Origin: Lachnospiraceae bacterium
GTDB lineage: Bacteria > Bacillota_A > Clostridia > Lachnospirales > Lachnospiraceae
Direction of reading: 5' to 3'
Length of the DNA: 31,746 bases
NCBI GenBank assembly: GCA_017435025.1
Contig: JAFSFU010000088.1
Location: 1 to 31,746, forward strand
In this document: positions 31,745-31,746 of the stretch, piece by piece
Layout: each line of letters begins with the position of its first letter
How positions within the stretch are numbered: the stretch's first letter is position 1
Notes under the pieces: generated by a model
Database searches by the model: none
Seen by the model: only the letters and a program-made list of their open reading frames with translations
Told to the model about the DNA's origin: nothing
Position numbers and translations under genes: made by a program

Positions 31745-31746
31745 GC

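Noticed and set aside
1..31746. CRISPR array or tRNA genes
   Set aside because: No regularly spaced direct repeats and no complete cloverleaf were seen on either strand; the tRNA-like stretch near 28165 lacks anticodon and T arms.

Overview
The window looks like a chromosomal segment of a spore-forming Clostridium-class Firmicute, most likely a gut Lachnospiraceae. The basis is AGGAGG-type ribosome sites, moderate GC, the sporulation genes cotJA, cotJB, a cotJC fragment and sigG, and the mix of xpaC/telA, DUF1540 and DUF1887 genes. Genus cannot be fixed from the sequence alone.

Positions 1 to about 21,845 are the late-gene arm of a prophage that continues to the left, out of the window. It is a contractile-tailed (myovirus) phage whose tail module follows the Bacillus PBSX/skin order. 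In order it holds: small leader ORFs; packaging (small and large terminase, SPP1-type portal); a MuF minor head protein with an extra C-terminal HEHLH metallopeptidase-like domain plus a small acidic gene; a Gp20-type scaffold and SU10-type major capsid; connectors; sheath and tube; the tail chaperone pair joined by a -1 frameshift site (A AAA AAC); tape measure; baseplate (XkdP, Q, R, S, T, U types); tail fibre and accessory surface proteins; a coiled-coil membrane protein, a holin-like protein and an NlpC/P60 endolysin with wall-binding repeats. No integrase, repressor or replication genes lie in the window.

The right prophage edge falls inside the host gene cotJC. On the minus strand, cotJA and cotJB are intact and are followed by the first 32 codons of cotJC, which read up to a Gly-Gly-Pro and then hit a stop in AT-rich phage DNA. 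The prophage therefore splits a spore-coat manganese catalase gene. This is the layout of skin-like or SPbeta/spsM-like elements, whose excision can rebuild a sporulation gene.

Positions 21,850 to 31,746 are host chromosome: the cotJ operon, a DUF1540 peptide, an MFS transporter and nitroreductase transcribed together, divergent xpaC-telA, a PfkB-family sugar or nucleoside kinase, a stand-alone CARF-nuclease (Card1/Can2-like, DUF1887) with an odd tRNA-like leader, the forespore sigma factor sigG, and a class I/II aminotransferase. The main points of interest are the cotJC interruption, the MuF-metallopeptidase cassette, and the stand-alone CARF nuclease with no CRISPR locus in view.
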